Shown here piece by piece: positions 7,405 to 15,552 of a stretch of 64,000 bases of DNA (the stretch's first letter is position 1; each line of letters starts with the position of its first letter). The notes beneath the pieces were generated by a model that saw nothing but the letters and a program-made list of their open reading frames with translations, was not told the origin of the DNA and ran no database searches. The position numbers and the translations under genes are program-made. Source of the DNA: Paenibacillus hamazuiensis. GTDB taxonomy: Bacteria; Bacillota; Bacilli; Paenibacillales; NBRC-103111. Where the stretch lies: assembly GCF_023276405.1 (NCBI RefSeq), contig NZ_JALRMO010000001.1:1488001-1552000 (forward strand). The letters are read 5' to 3'.

Positions 7405-8499
7405 TCAGCGGTAAAACCGCGATGATGAAGGAAGAGTTTCATAATCGACGGCGCGCAGGCCGTCTTGGTCCAGCAGCACGTAACCGTCCTTGGACCAGGC
7501 ATGATACCCGGTTACCGCAAGCGGAACCGTCACCTCATACCCGTACAAAAAACCGACGTACGTGATTTTCTGCTTTTCGGCGATACGCTCCTTGAGTTCG
7601 GCGAATGACCGGATTTCAAGCGGCTTGCCTTTCACCCAGGGAAGCTTTTCGTAAGGATCGAAGGCAGGGAGATCAAGCCTTTCTACTATTGTATGCGAGC
7701 TTGCGGTTTTGGTGTTTCCGTTCTCGGCCGAGGAGGCCTCACTTGGCAAAACAGCCTCCCGCACCGGAAGAAGCTCGCCGGTTTTCGCATCGATCAGATG
7801 GGTTTTCGATTTCAGTTTCACTTTCCAGACGGCCTGCAGCGGATTGTAATAAAGCTTTTCCCCGTGCAGCTCCTTCGACTCGGCAAATTTCGAAAAAGAC
7901 ATATCGATAAGTTCATGCTGTACCAAAGATTTGTACAGCGTGTTCAAGCTAAACAGCGGATATTTGCCGGTGCCGTATTCGCCGAGGCGAAGCGTACCGT
8001 CGCTGGCGGCGTGTACGACCATATAGCCGACTTCGCTGCCGCCTTGCTTCAGGATAACGATCCAGCCATGCATGCCGGGGCCGAGCGTGCTGCTCGTCCA
8101 GGTCGCTTTTTGCCACGATTCGAAGCCTTTCTGCTTGGCGAGCGACTGTTTCCACTGCGCGACGGCCTCTTCCAAAGTCGTTGCATCCGCAAGCTTCTCC
8201 GGTGCGGATGGCGCGGGCTGCTTCGATTCGGATGCCGTTCCGGGTTGATCTGCCGGCGGCTTGTCCGCCGAAGCGCTTCCGCTCGGCACGGGAGCGGGAA
8301 TCTGTGCCGGTGCGTACACGCTGCCGGACGTCGTGGCCGTCTCGGCCGGTATATGCTGTGCCGCAGCCAGGACCGGTATTTCCTCCGCAGACGGCGCTGC
8401 GGCAATCGTACGGCTAACCTCGGAAGAACTGAGCGGCGCTCCCGTATAGAGGCCTGTCCCCACGAGGAGGACGGCGATGACTGCGGATAGCTTGGTCAT
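7405..8499 (-). CDS. Secreted or membrane-anchored protein of unknown function
   Basis: Protein of 364 residues that I cannot assign. Residues 1-22 form a hydrophobic signal or anchor segment (KLSAVIAVLLVGTGLYTG). Residues about 25-105 are rich in Ala, Pro, Ser and Thr and look disordered. From about residue 110 a folded domain follows, with GWIVILKQGGSEVGYMVVHA, LRLGEYGTGKYPLFSLNTLY and VKLKSKTHLIDAKTGELLPV; the last resembles a PepSY-like strand pair, but this is only an impression. A short C-terminal beta-rich part (TYVGFLYGYEVTVPLAVTGYHAW) ends the protein. AGGTG precedes the ATG. It is transcribed away from yqhG. Confidence 0.7.
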   Translation of the reverse strand: MTKLSAVIAVLLVGTGLYTGAPLSSSEVSRTIAAAPSAEEIPVLAAAQHIPAETATTSGSVYAPAQIPAPVPSGSASADKPPADQPGTASESKQPAPSAPEKLADATTLEEAVAQWKQSLAKQKGFESWQKATWTSSTLGPGMHGWIVILKQGGSEVGYMVVHAASDGTLRLGEYGTGKYPLFSLNTLYKSLVQHELIDMSFSKFAESKELHGEKLYYNPLQAVWKVKLKSKTHLIDAKTGELLPVREAVLPSEASSAENGNTKTASSHTIVERLDLPAFDPYEKLPWVKGKPLEIRSFAELKERIAEKQKITYVGFLYGYEVTVPLAVTGYHAWSKDGYVLLDQDGLRAVDYETLPSSSRFYR

Positions 8500-8634
8500 T
8501 TTTTCACCTGCCCGAAATCTTATGTATATGCTTTCATTCTAGAGAATATGCGCTGAAAAGTTTGTTAGAACCTGTAAGCGAAAATAAATTTTTTTTGCAT
8601 TGTTTTTTGCAGCCTTTTATCGAGATTCGTCAAT

Positions 8635-9852
8635 TCATGGCCCGCCGGACGCATTCAGATGAAACAAACCGCAGTTTATGACGGATACATGGACCCGCGG
8701 GCGGTACTGCCATTCGACTTCGGCCTGCCTTCTCCGGTATTGCGCCTCGAAGTCGGGCTTTTTGTCGTCTTCGGCCGCCTTGATCAAGTTTTCGTAGTAG
8801 ACGCGGATTCTGGCCAGCTCCTCCAGCAGCCGGTCGTGCGCTTCTTCCGCCCATGCGTGGTCATATAATTTCAACTTGTTTTCCAAAAAGCGCTCCAGGA
8901 CGCTGGCCCCGTGAGACAAGGACATTTTGTCGGGAATGATGTGAACGTTTGCGGGCAGGCGGGGCGTCAGCTTTTTAACGGCCACCTTATCGAAAAAATG
9001 CTCGGCAATCTCGCCGGTCGACAATCGGATCGCCAGCGAATGCAGCTCATTGCGCTTCAAATCGCACGCCAGCTCCACCTTGTAATTCACATGAAACCAC
9101 GTATCGTAGGCAAAAGGTACGGAGGCCATGCGATGTCCTTGCGGCGGCTCCTCGAACAGCCGCACATATTTGCCCTTGGCCCGCACAGCGGCGAAAATTT
9201 GTTCCAGCCGGCGGCTGCCGTACGTTACGTCGTCCCTCGGGATGCGGGTTGCCGCCGACTGCGGCACGAAGCCGAAATAGCGGCCGAGGATGCTGTCCGG
9301 CTGTCCGGCTGGCTGCGCCGCTGCAATCGTGCCGTTCGCCTCCGCGGCCCCGCTCGGCGCAATGCCGCCCGTCGGCTGCATCCCCACGGCGCCGGCACTT
9401 CCGCCGCCCGCCGCACCGCCAATTGGCGCAGGTGGCCCCAATGCCGCTCCCACGCTGTCTATCGGCCCCGGCTGCACCCCGGCCGCACTCCCGCCGCCCA
9501 GCGGCCCCGGCTGCGTCCCCGCGCCCCCCGGTGCCTGGGACCCGCCCGCGCCCCCCAGGCTGCCAGGAGGCGCAACGTCCACCTGCGCCTGCCACGGCTG
9601 TGCCGGTCCGGGCGGCCCTTTGGGCAGCGCCTCGCGTGCTTTTTCCGGCTCGAGGATAAACGTATATGTCACCGTCTCCGCCGGCGCCCCGGTGCGCTCG
9701 ACAAAGCTCCAATAGTACGGCCGGTTCGTCAGATCCTTGTCGGCCGAAGGCGACAGCTTGACCGTCACGTAGGCCGGATGCTTCTCGATGATGTCGCACT
9801 CTTCGGCTTCCAGGTAACGCATGAGAAAATGCCGGATTTGTTCGACGTTCAC
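8635..9852 (-). CDS. yqhG: YqhG-family protein with a large disordered insertion
   Basis: The N-terminal part (MNVEQIRHFLMRYLEAEECDIIEKHP) and C-terminal part match the YqhG family, which is always found beside the SNF2 protein YqhH and has no known activity. Family members are about 260 residues; this one has 405 because residues about 72-186 are a Gly/Pro/Ala-rich segment with no hydrophobic core. The conserved part resumes at ILGRYFGFVPQSA. The start is GTG and overlaps the SNF2 stop as GTGA, so translation is coupled. The protein probably works with the helicase. Confidence 0.8.
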   Translation of the reverse strand: MNVEQIRHFLMRYLEAEECDIIEKHPAYVTVKLSPSADKDLTNRPYYWSFVERTGAPAETVTYTFILEPEKAREALPKGPPGPAQPWQAQVDVAPPGSLGGAGGSQAPGGAGTQPGPLGGGSAAGVQPGPIDSVGAALGPPAPIGGAAGGGSAGAVGMQPTGGIAPSGAAEANGTIAAAQPAGQPDSILGRYFGFVPQSAATRIPRDDVTYGSRRLEQIFAAVRAKGKYVRLFEEPPQGHRMASVPFAYDTWFHVNYKVELACDLKRNELHSLAIRLSTGEIAEHFFDKVAVKKLTPRLPANVHIIPDKMSLSHGASVLERFLENKLKLYDHAWAEEAHDRLLEELARIRVYYENLIKAAEDDKKPDFEAQYRRRQAEVEWQYRPRVHVSVINCGLFHLNASGGP

Positions 9853-11642
9853 GGTCTCACCTCGATATCGCGGTTGATGGTTTGGCCTACCGCATCGAGA
9901 ATGGCGCCGGCCGAAGGTTTCTTCGCTTCGTCCTCATACTCCGTTCGGATGGAGGAAAACGAGCGGCCGAGATCGTCCATCTCCCTGCGGATGTCGTCTT
10001 CGCTGCGCGACTCCAGAATCATCCTGGCGATGCGCGATTCGAGCGACGTCTTTTTCTCGAAACGCTCCAAAATCGTGTCAAGCTCGCCGATGACAAGCTC
10101 GAACATGTTGATTTTTTCGTGGAGCAGGGAAAGAATGTATTCTTCAATCGTGCCGCGCGTCGATAAATTGTATATTTTCACGTCCTGCTTCTGTCCGAGC
10201 CGGTGGACGCGGCCGATCCGCTGCTCGACCCGCATCGGGTTCCACGGCAGGTCGAAGTTGATCATGTTGCTGCAAAACTGCAGGTTGATCCCTTCGCCGC
10301 CGGCTTCGGTGGCGACAAGCACCTGGGCGCGGTTTCGGAAAAGGTCCATCATCCAGTCCTTTTTGCCCCGGTTCATACCGCCCCGGTAAGGAACGGCGCT
10401 GATTTTATGCTCCTTCAGATAGGCGAGCAAATACTCCTGCGTAGCGCGGTACTCCGTGAAGATAATCGCTTTGTCGCCGATTTCCTCCAGCAGCTCGAGC
10501 ACTTTCTCGGCCTTCGAATTTGCTTTGATGCTGCGGATCAGCTCGACGAGCTCCCAAATTTTCGCGCGGACCGGCGAGTCCTCGGGCGTCTTTTTGAACA
10601 TGTTGACCAAGGTGATAAAAACGGCGTCGCGGCTCGAGCAAACCTCCCGCTGCAGCGTAACGAGCGAGAGGATGCTGCTGATGTCGCCTTTTGCTTCCTC
10701 GTAACGCCCCTTGACGAAATCGGTTACGCCGTCGTAAAGCGCCTGCTCTTCCGGAGACAACGTCAGATGGATGTTTCTGACGATCCGCTTCGTAAACGTC
10801 ACATTGCCGTCGCTGCGGCGGTTGCGGATCATGACCTTGGACAGCTCCTGCTGTAGCAGCTCTTCGTTTTTCGGAATCCGCTTGTCGACGACGAAATTCG
10901 CCTGGAAACTGCCGTGGCCGCCGAGCTGTCCGGGCTTGAGCAGCGTGATCAGGTTGTACAGCTCGCCCAGGTCGTTTTGCACCGGCGTGGCGGTCAGCAG
11001 CAGGCAGTATTTTTTTCTAAGCTCATTGATAAATTGGTAGTTGGTCGTCTTCTTGTTTTTCAGCTTGTGCGCCTCGTCCACGATCAGCATGTCGTATTCC
11101 TGGGCGAGCACGATTTCGCGGTGCGGGTCGCGTTTGGCGGTATCCATGGAGGCGACGACGATGTCGTATTGCTCCCACATGTATTCCTTTTTCTGCGCTA
11201 CCGCATGGATGCCGAATTTCTGGTTCAGCTCGCGCACCCACTGCAGAACAAGGGAGGCGGGAACGAGAATCAGCGCTTTTCTCACAAGGCCCCGAATGAT
11301 GTACTCTTTCAAAATCAGCCCTGCTTCAATCGTTTTCCCAAGCCCCACCTCATCGGCGAGAATGGCGCGGCCGCGCATTTCCGTCAGCACTTTTTTGGCC
11401 GTATCGAGCTGATGCGGCATCGGCACGACCTGCTGTAGATGAACGAGGCACTGCAGCTCGTCGAAGCTGTGGATCAGACCGGCTTGCTCCGCTTCGTAGG
11501 CGAGCTGGAACATCGTCCAACCGTCCCACGGACCGTTTTTGTCGGCGCGGGCGGACAGCTCGTGAAACCACTCCCGGTCAAATTGAATGTGCAGCCTTTG
11601 ATTCAGCTCGCGAACGATATGGGGGTGATCCGTTGTCGGCAT
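9849..11642 (-). CDS. yqhH: SNF2/DEAD-box helicase-like ATPase (YqhH)
   Basis: Superfamily 2 ATPase of 597 residues that remodels nucleic acid or nucleic acid-protein complexes, related to RapA. Motif I is DEVGLGKTIEAGLIL (about 96-110), motif II is VDEAHKLKN, motif III is LLLTATPVQNDLGELYNL, and motifs V/VI are ATEAGGEGINLQ and QRIGRVHRLGQKQDV, which with WNPM is the SNF2 signature. GGAGGT precedes the ATG. It is the promoter-proximal gene of the yqhH-yqhG pair. The exact target in the cell is not established for this family. Confidence 0.9.
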   Translation of the reverse strand: MPTTDHPHIVRELNQRLHIQFDREWFHELSARADKNGPWDGWTMFQLAYEAEQAGLIHSFDELQCLVHLQQVVPMPHQLDTAKKVLTEMRGRAILADEVGLGKTIEAGLILKEYIIRGLVRKALILVPASLVLQWVRELNQKFGIHAVAQKKEYMWEQYDIVVASMDTAKRDPHREIVLAQEYDMLIVDEAHKLKNKKTTNYQFINELRKKYCLLLTATPVQNDLGELYNLITLLKPGQLGGHGSFQANFVVDKRIPKNEELLQQELSKVMIRNRRSDGNVTFTKRIVRNIHLTLSPEEQALYDGVTDFVKGRYEEAKGDISSILSLVTLQREVCSSRDAVFITLVNMFKKTPEDSPVRAKIWELVELIRSIKANSKAEKVLELLEEIGDKAIIFTEYRATQEYLLAYLKEHKISAVPYRGGMNRGKKDWMMDLFRNRAQVLVATEAGGEGINLQFCSNMINFDLPWNPMRVEQRIGRVHRLGQKQDVKIYNLSTRGTIEEYILSLLHEKINMFELVIGELDTILERFEKKTSLESRIARMILESRSEDDIRREMDDLGRSFSSIRTEYEDEAKKPSAGAILDAVGQTINRDIEVRP

Positions 11643-11724
11643 GGCTGAACCTCCACGAATAAATTACACAAAGTGTTAAAATCTAGTATGCTCGAAAATA
11701 GTTGCTTTAAAACGCGCGGGTTCA

Positions 11725-11733
11725 TGGTATGAT
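11725..11733 (+). promoter_or_regulatory. Possible extended -10 promoter for the lipoprotein-lipM operon
   Basis: TGGTATGAT fits an extended -10 (TGnTATGAT). The nearest -35-like hexamer, TTGCTT at 11702-11707, is 20 bases away, too far for a good match, so the call rests on the extended -10. Confidence 0.4.
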
Positions 11734-11778
11734 GGGGAAAACGCAACTTGAGAGGCAACCGAAAGGAAGGACGGACGG

Positions 11779-12876
11779 ATGAAGCGAAAACCTGCGGTTT
11801 ACACGCTGCTCCTGCTGACATGCATGTTGGCCTCGGGCTGCTGGTATGGGACGAAACCTCAGGAAATCAAGCAGACGATCGGGACCGAGGTCAAACAGGC
11901 GGTCGACGAAGCCGGAGATTTGGTCGTGGCTTCGGATGACACCGTTTACAGCGTGGACAGCAAGACGCAGCAGATGAAACCGATACTGCGCACCGCGCAG
12001 CCGATCAGCCATATGGGTTACACGAACGACCATCTGCTCGTGACCGTGTACAATCCCAAGGATGCGCAGGCGTTCAAAGGATTTTATTTGCGGGACAAAG
12101 ACTCAAATAGCTTTTCACAGATCGCCACCCCGCAGATGTCGCCGAAATTTTGCTACATTTACGGTGATCTCGCCTTCTTCGTCTCCGCGGATAAAACGCC
12201 GCAAAAAGGCGGCGATTACACCAAGGTGGGCATTTATCAGCTCGCCTCGCATAAATGGGTCAAGGAGTGGCTCGTTCCCGGAGGCATAGAGGATATGGAA
12301 GGCCGGGGAAAGGACGTATACTTCGTGACGGACAACGACCACGATACGAGCTCCAATTTGTACAAGGCGGACCTGACCACGGGCGATTGGGGAAAAATGA
12401 TTCAGGAAGCGCGGAGGTATCCGCTTGACGAAGTGGCTGTCGACACGAACGGCGATGTTTATATGATGATTGCGCAGCGCACCAAGTCCGAATGGTCCAA
12501 TAAGGTGTACCGCTTCAATCCGCAGCAAACGCCTTATGATCTGTTCAGCAATTTCATTTCGAATACGAAGCCGTTTTCCTACAGCATGGCCGCCATGAAC
12601 GGCAAAGGACTGATCCTGCGCAACGATCTGACCGCCACGAATGATATCGAGAAGCCGATCGCCCTTCTTGACTTGAGCACACGAAAACAAGTATTTTTAG
12701 AATGGGACCATCGGCCGGTTTCAGTCGATCGAACGGCGGACGAGTTTGCGATTTTGGCGGACGACGGCGCGATCGAGTTTGTGAAGCCGGATTTGGCGGA
12801 GCCCGGCGCCCGCGAAGTGCGAATCGAAGGACTCGCTTCCGGGAAATTCATCTGTGTGAAAAAGGACGGGACGTGA
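11779..12876 (+). CDS. Lipoprotein of unknown function, beta-propeller-like
   Basis: Protein of 365 residues with a clear lipoprotein signal: MKRKPAVYTLLLLTCMLASGC, lipobox LASG|C with Cys21. After the Cys, repeated blocks of about 45-50 residues alternate short strands with polar turns (DDTVYSVDSKTQQMKPI, DHLLVTVYNPKDAQ, KDVYFVTDNDHDTSSNLYKADLTTGDW), which suggests a beta-propeller exposed on the outer face of the membrane. No catalytic motif is visible. Its stop overlaps the lipM start by one base (TGATG), so expression is coupled. In Bacillus the glycine cleavage genes occupy this position. AAAGGAAGG precedes the start. Confidence 0.75.
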   Translation: MKRKPAVYTLLLLTCMLASGCWYGTKPQEIKQTIGTEVKQAVDEAGDLVVASDDTVYSVDSKTQQMKPILRTAQPISHMGYTNDHLLVTVYNPKDAQAFKGFYLRDKDSNSFSQIATPQMSPKFCYIYGDLAFFVSADKTPQKGGDYTKVGIYQLASHKWVKEWLVPGGIEDMEGRGKDVYFVTDNDHDTSSNLYKADLTTGDWGKMIQEARRYPLDEVAVDTNGDVYMMIAQRTKSEWSNKVYRFNPQQTPYDLFSNFISNTKPFSYSMAAMNGKGLILRNDLTATNDIEKPIALLDLSTRKQVFLEWDHRPVSVDRTADEFAILADDGAIEFVKPDLAEPGAREVRIEGLASGKFICVKKDGT

Positions 12877-13721
12877 TGGCAGCTTCTTGGCGGTTCATAC
12901 ATTCGGGAGCATGCTCTCCCGCGGAGAATATGGCGATCGACGAGGCGATTCTCGTCGCGGTCAGCGAAGGCAGGGCGCTGCCGACCGTACGCTTTTACGA
13001 ATGGAATCCTCCGACATTATCTATCGGTTATTTTCAAAAGGCGCTGGCTGAAATTGATTTTGACGCGGTTCGCACGGAAGGCCTCGGCTTCGTTCGCCGT
13101 CCGACCGGCGGCAGGGCGGTGCTGCACGACAAGGAGCTCACGTACAGCATCATCGTGCCCGAACAGTACCCCGGCATTCCGAAAAGCGTCACCGAAGCGT
13201 ACCGGGTGCTTAGCGAGGGGTTGCTTCTCGGTTTCAGGGGCCTTGGGCTCGATGCGCAGATGGTTCAGCTTGTTTCGGAGGAGGAGAAGCAAAAGTACGA
13301 GTCGCTCGGCTCGGCGGCCTGCTTCGATTCTCCTTCATGGTACGAGCTCGTCGTTGAGGGCCGCAAAATCGCCGGCAGCGCGCAAACGAGGCAAAAGGGC
13401 GTCGTCCTGCAGCACGGCTCGATATTGCTCGATATGGATACGGAGCAGTTGTTCAGGGTGCTGAAGTTTTCCAGCGATCGGCTGCGGGACAAGCTCAAGG
13501 AGCAGTTCACGAAGCGGGCGGTGGCGATCAACGAGCTGCTCGCACTGCAGCATAAACCTCCGGTTGGCCTTAAGGAAGTGGAAGAAGCATTTAGGGATGG
13601 AATTGCCCGGGGGATGAACATCACGCTGGAGAAGGGCGAGCTGTCGGACTACGAGAAGGAACTGGCCCGGCAGTTGGTGGAAGAGAAATACGATAACGAG
13701 GCATGGAACCTTCGGAGGTAG
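12876..13721 (+). CDS. lipM: Octanoyl-[GcvH]:protein transferase (LipM)
   Basis: Biotin/lipoate ligase-fold protein of 281 residues (B. subtilis LipM has 278) that moves octanoate from acyl carrier protein to GcvH in lipoate synthesis. Visible family features are the N-terminal WRFIHSGACSPAENMAIDEA, the RRPTGGRAVLHDKELTYS substrate loop, and the acyl-accepting Cys149 in ACFDSPSWYEL followed by GRKIAGSAQTRQKG. The start at 12876 is set by the coupling with the upstream lipoprotein; the frame is open upstream to 12702 but only as a shadow of that gene. The location beside yqhG/yqhH matches Bacillus yqhM. Confidence 0.9.
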   Translation: MAASWRFIHSGACSPAENMAIDEAILVAVSEGRALPTVRFYEWNPPTLSIGYFQKALAEIDFDAVRTEGLGFVRRPTGGRAVLHDKELTYSIIVPEQYPGIPKSVTEAYRVLSEGLLLGFRGLGLDAQMVQLVSEEEKQKYESLGSAACFDSPSWYELVVEGRKIAGSAQTRQKGVVLQHGSILLDMDTEQLFRVLKFSSDRLRDKLKEQFTKRAVAINELLALQHKPPVGLKEVEEAFRDGIARGMNITLEKGELSDYEKELARQLVEEKYDNEAWNLRR

Positions 13722-13763
13722 AGCTTTTGGTTCTCCCCGGAGGTTTTGTAAACGATAATTTAT

Positions 13764-14183
13764 TTGCAGGGGCAATTTATCAATTGGCTGACCAATATGA
13801 TTAAAGTGCAGTTGCCGCCGGAAAGCCGGGATGTCGAGCATTTGATTCTTGAGATCAAGGAGAAGGGAGTGTCTGTCATGGGGCTGCAAAAAAACTTGGA
13901 AGCGATCAAGCTTAGAGGAATTGAAGAAGGCATTGAAAGAGGTATCGAAAAGGGAATTGAAAAAGGAATCGAACAAGGAATTGAAAAAGGAATTGAAAAA
14001 GGCAGAGCATTAGAAAGAGAAAATGTAGTGAGAAATTTGATCGCCTTGGGGCTGGATAATGCAGCTATCGAGGCCGCGACAGGCGTCCCGGAAGAAAAGA
14101 TCGAGCAATGCGTAAACAGCTTCACTGACGGATTTTCCACAACTACAATTAAGAGAGCCATCGTTTGCCGGAATGATCGGTAA
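13764..14183 (+). pseudogene. Remnant of an Rpn-family recombination-promoting nuclease
   Basis: The C-terminal part of an Rpn-type protein (PD-(D/E)xK nuclease, transposase-like). The nuclease domain that should occupy the first 200 residues is missing. What remains starts in FINWLTNMIK, continues into the interdomain helix, and then shows the family hallmark: at least six tandem hexapeptides of the form GIExGI (about residues 52-80), encoded by a GGAATTGAAAAA-type DNA repeat. The rest is a small helical tail (GLDNAAIEAATGVPEEKIEQ). No start with a ribosome binding site is seen, so it is taken as debris. The repeat length is likely to vary between strains. Confidence 0.75.
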
Positions 14184-14199
14184 ACGATGGCCTTTTTTT
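14157..14199 (+). terminator. Strong intrinsic terminator
   Basis: GCCATCGTTTGCCG (14157-14170) pairs with CGGTAAACGATGGC (14178-14191), one mismatch, followed by T7. It overlaps the end of the Rpn remnant frame and faces the convergent dat gene. Confidence 0.85.
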
Positions 14200-14225
14200 G
14201 TTGTCCGGTTAGCGGTTTCCCACAT

Positions 14226-15101
14226 TCAATCTATTGCGGACTTTATGTACGTCTTTCTGTCATCCGCTTCCGACCACTGAATTGCCTGTTCAAAAGCATC
14301 CTGAAGCCGCTTCGTAATCGGGCCGGGGACGCCGTCTTTGACCGGCTTGCCGTCGATTCGCACCACTGGGGTAATTTCCGCCGTTGTTCCGGTAATAAAT
14401 GCCTCGTCGGCAAGACGCAGGTCCTGAACGGCGAACGGTTCTTCGAGCACCGGAATGCCGAACTCATGAGCCAGACGGAGCGTTACCATCCGAGTAATGC
14501 CGTGCAAAATCAGATGGTTGGCAGGGTGAGTGAGCAGCTTGCCTTCCCTCACGATGAAAAAGTTGGATGCGCTGCATTCGGTGACCGTTCCGCTGCGGTG
14601 AAGAATGACATCGTCCGCTCCTTGATCGAGCGCATGCTGCTTGGCGAGCACGTTGCCGAGCAGATTGAGCGTCTTCAGATCGCAGCGCAGCCAGCGAATG
14701 TCTTCCATCGTCACGGCGGCTATGCCCTGACGCATCGTTTGCAGAGGCCGCTTCACCTCATTGCAGTAAGCCATAAGAACCGGCTTCGCGCCGGCCGGAA
14801 ACGGATGCACGCGCGGTGCCGCCCCTCTCGTAACCTGCATGTAAACCGTGCCTTCGGAGATATGATTCATGTCAATCAGCTTGTTTAAAATGCTATGTAT
14901 CTCCTCTTTGGAAAAAGGCAGCTCGATGCGAATGCCTTCCGCGCTGCGAACGAGCCGTTCGAAATGAGCCTCCGCTTCGAACAACCTGCCGTTATAAACG
15001 CGGAACACCTCATATATGCCGTCCCCGAAATAATAACCCCGATCGTCGGGTGAAACGGCAACCTCATTTTTTGGCATAAACCGATTTTCGAAAAAGTACA
15101 A
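14226..15101 (-). CDS. dat: D-amino acid aminotransferase
   Basis: Fold-type IV PLP enzyme of 291 residues that makes D-glutamate or D-alanine for cell wall synthesis. The PLP lysine is Lys143 in DLKTLNLLGN, the N-terminal RGYYFGDGIYEV block is typical, and TECSASNFF and the TGTTAEITPV phosphate-binding loop follow. I prefer the TTG start at 15101: it gives the family N-terminal length and has GAGGTGATT upstream. A GTG at 15110 is also possible but lies within that ribosome binding site. The gene is convergent with the Rpn remnant and divergent from nrdJ. Confidence 0.9.
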   Translation of the reverse strand: MYFFENRFMPKNEVAVSPDDRGYYFGDGIYEVFRVYNGRLFEAEAHFERLVRSAEGIRIELPFSKEEIHSILNKLIDMNHISEGTVYMQVTRGAAPRVHPFPAGAKPVLMAYCNEVKRPLQTMRQGIAAVTMEDIRWLRCDLKTLNLLGNVLAKQHALDQGADDVILHRSGTVTECSASNFFIVREGKLLTHPANHLILHGITRMVTLRLAHEFGIPVLEEPFAVQDLRLADEAFITGTTAEITPVVRIDGKPVKDGVPGPITKRLQDAFEQAIQWSEADDRKTYIKSAID

Positions 15102-15404
15102 TGGAATCACCTCGTGCTGTTTTGGGGAACATATGTTTGATATTTGTTTGATGCTGTGTTAATCTAAATCTAGCGTATCAGATGTGACCGGACGCGTCAA
15201 AGATCATTGGAATTTCGCGATCGATCATATTGGATTGGTACTTAAAGTGCAAAGTCAAGACCCGTAATACCCGAATTTATGGTCGTTTTTTGTCGATTTG
15301 TATTGATTTGGAAGGCGCAAAAAAGAGAGGATGCGGGAGAAAATAAAAGCTTTCGGGGGGACGTCTTGTCCTAATCTTAAAATTTCGTTAATCACCCATT
15401 AGAA

Positions 15405-15453
15405 ACACAATATCTAGTGTTGTATAATGAAATTCGCATACCATATATTGTGA
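15405..15453 (+). promoter_or_regulatory. Tandem NrdR boxes at the nrdJ promoter
   Basis: ACACAATATCTAGTGT (15405-15420) is a near-perfect NrdR box. A second, ATACCATATATTGTGA (15438-15453), matches 13 of 16 positions of ACACwATATATwGTGT. The two centres are 33 bp apart, about three helical turns, as usual for NrdR pairs. A TATAAT at 15423-15428 lies between them. This predicts ATP/dATP-dependent repression of nrdJ. The rest of the 15111-15552 gap holds nothing else I recognise; no cobalamin riboswitch is visible. Confidence 0.82.
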
Positions 15454-15552
15454 TTTTCGTTATACATAATTTTAACCTATATATGGTTGTTTTTCGCTGT
15501 ATTTCGACGATTTTGCGTCAAAATGTTCACTATTGTCGGGAGGGTGTTGCTG

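Noticed and set aside
8911..10389. Open frame of 492 codons on the plus strand
   Set aside because: It is antisense to yqhG and yqhH, with low-complexity Arg/Pro/Ala composition.
13920..14000. CRISPR-like short tandem repeats
   Set aside because: The GGAATTGAAAAA repeats encode the GIEKGI hexapeptides of an Rpn protein and have no spacers.
15111..15552. Cobalamin riboswitch before nrdJ
   Set aside because: None of the B12-box sequence or stems was found; NrdR boxes explain the control better.
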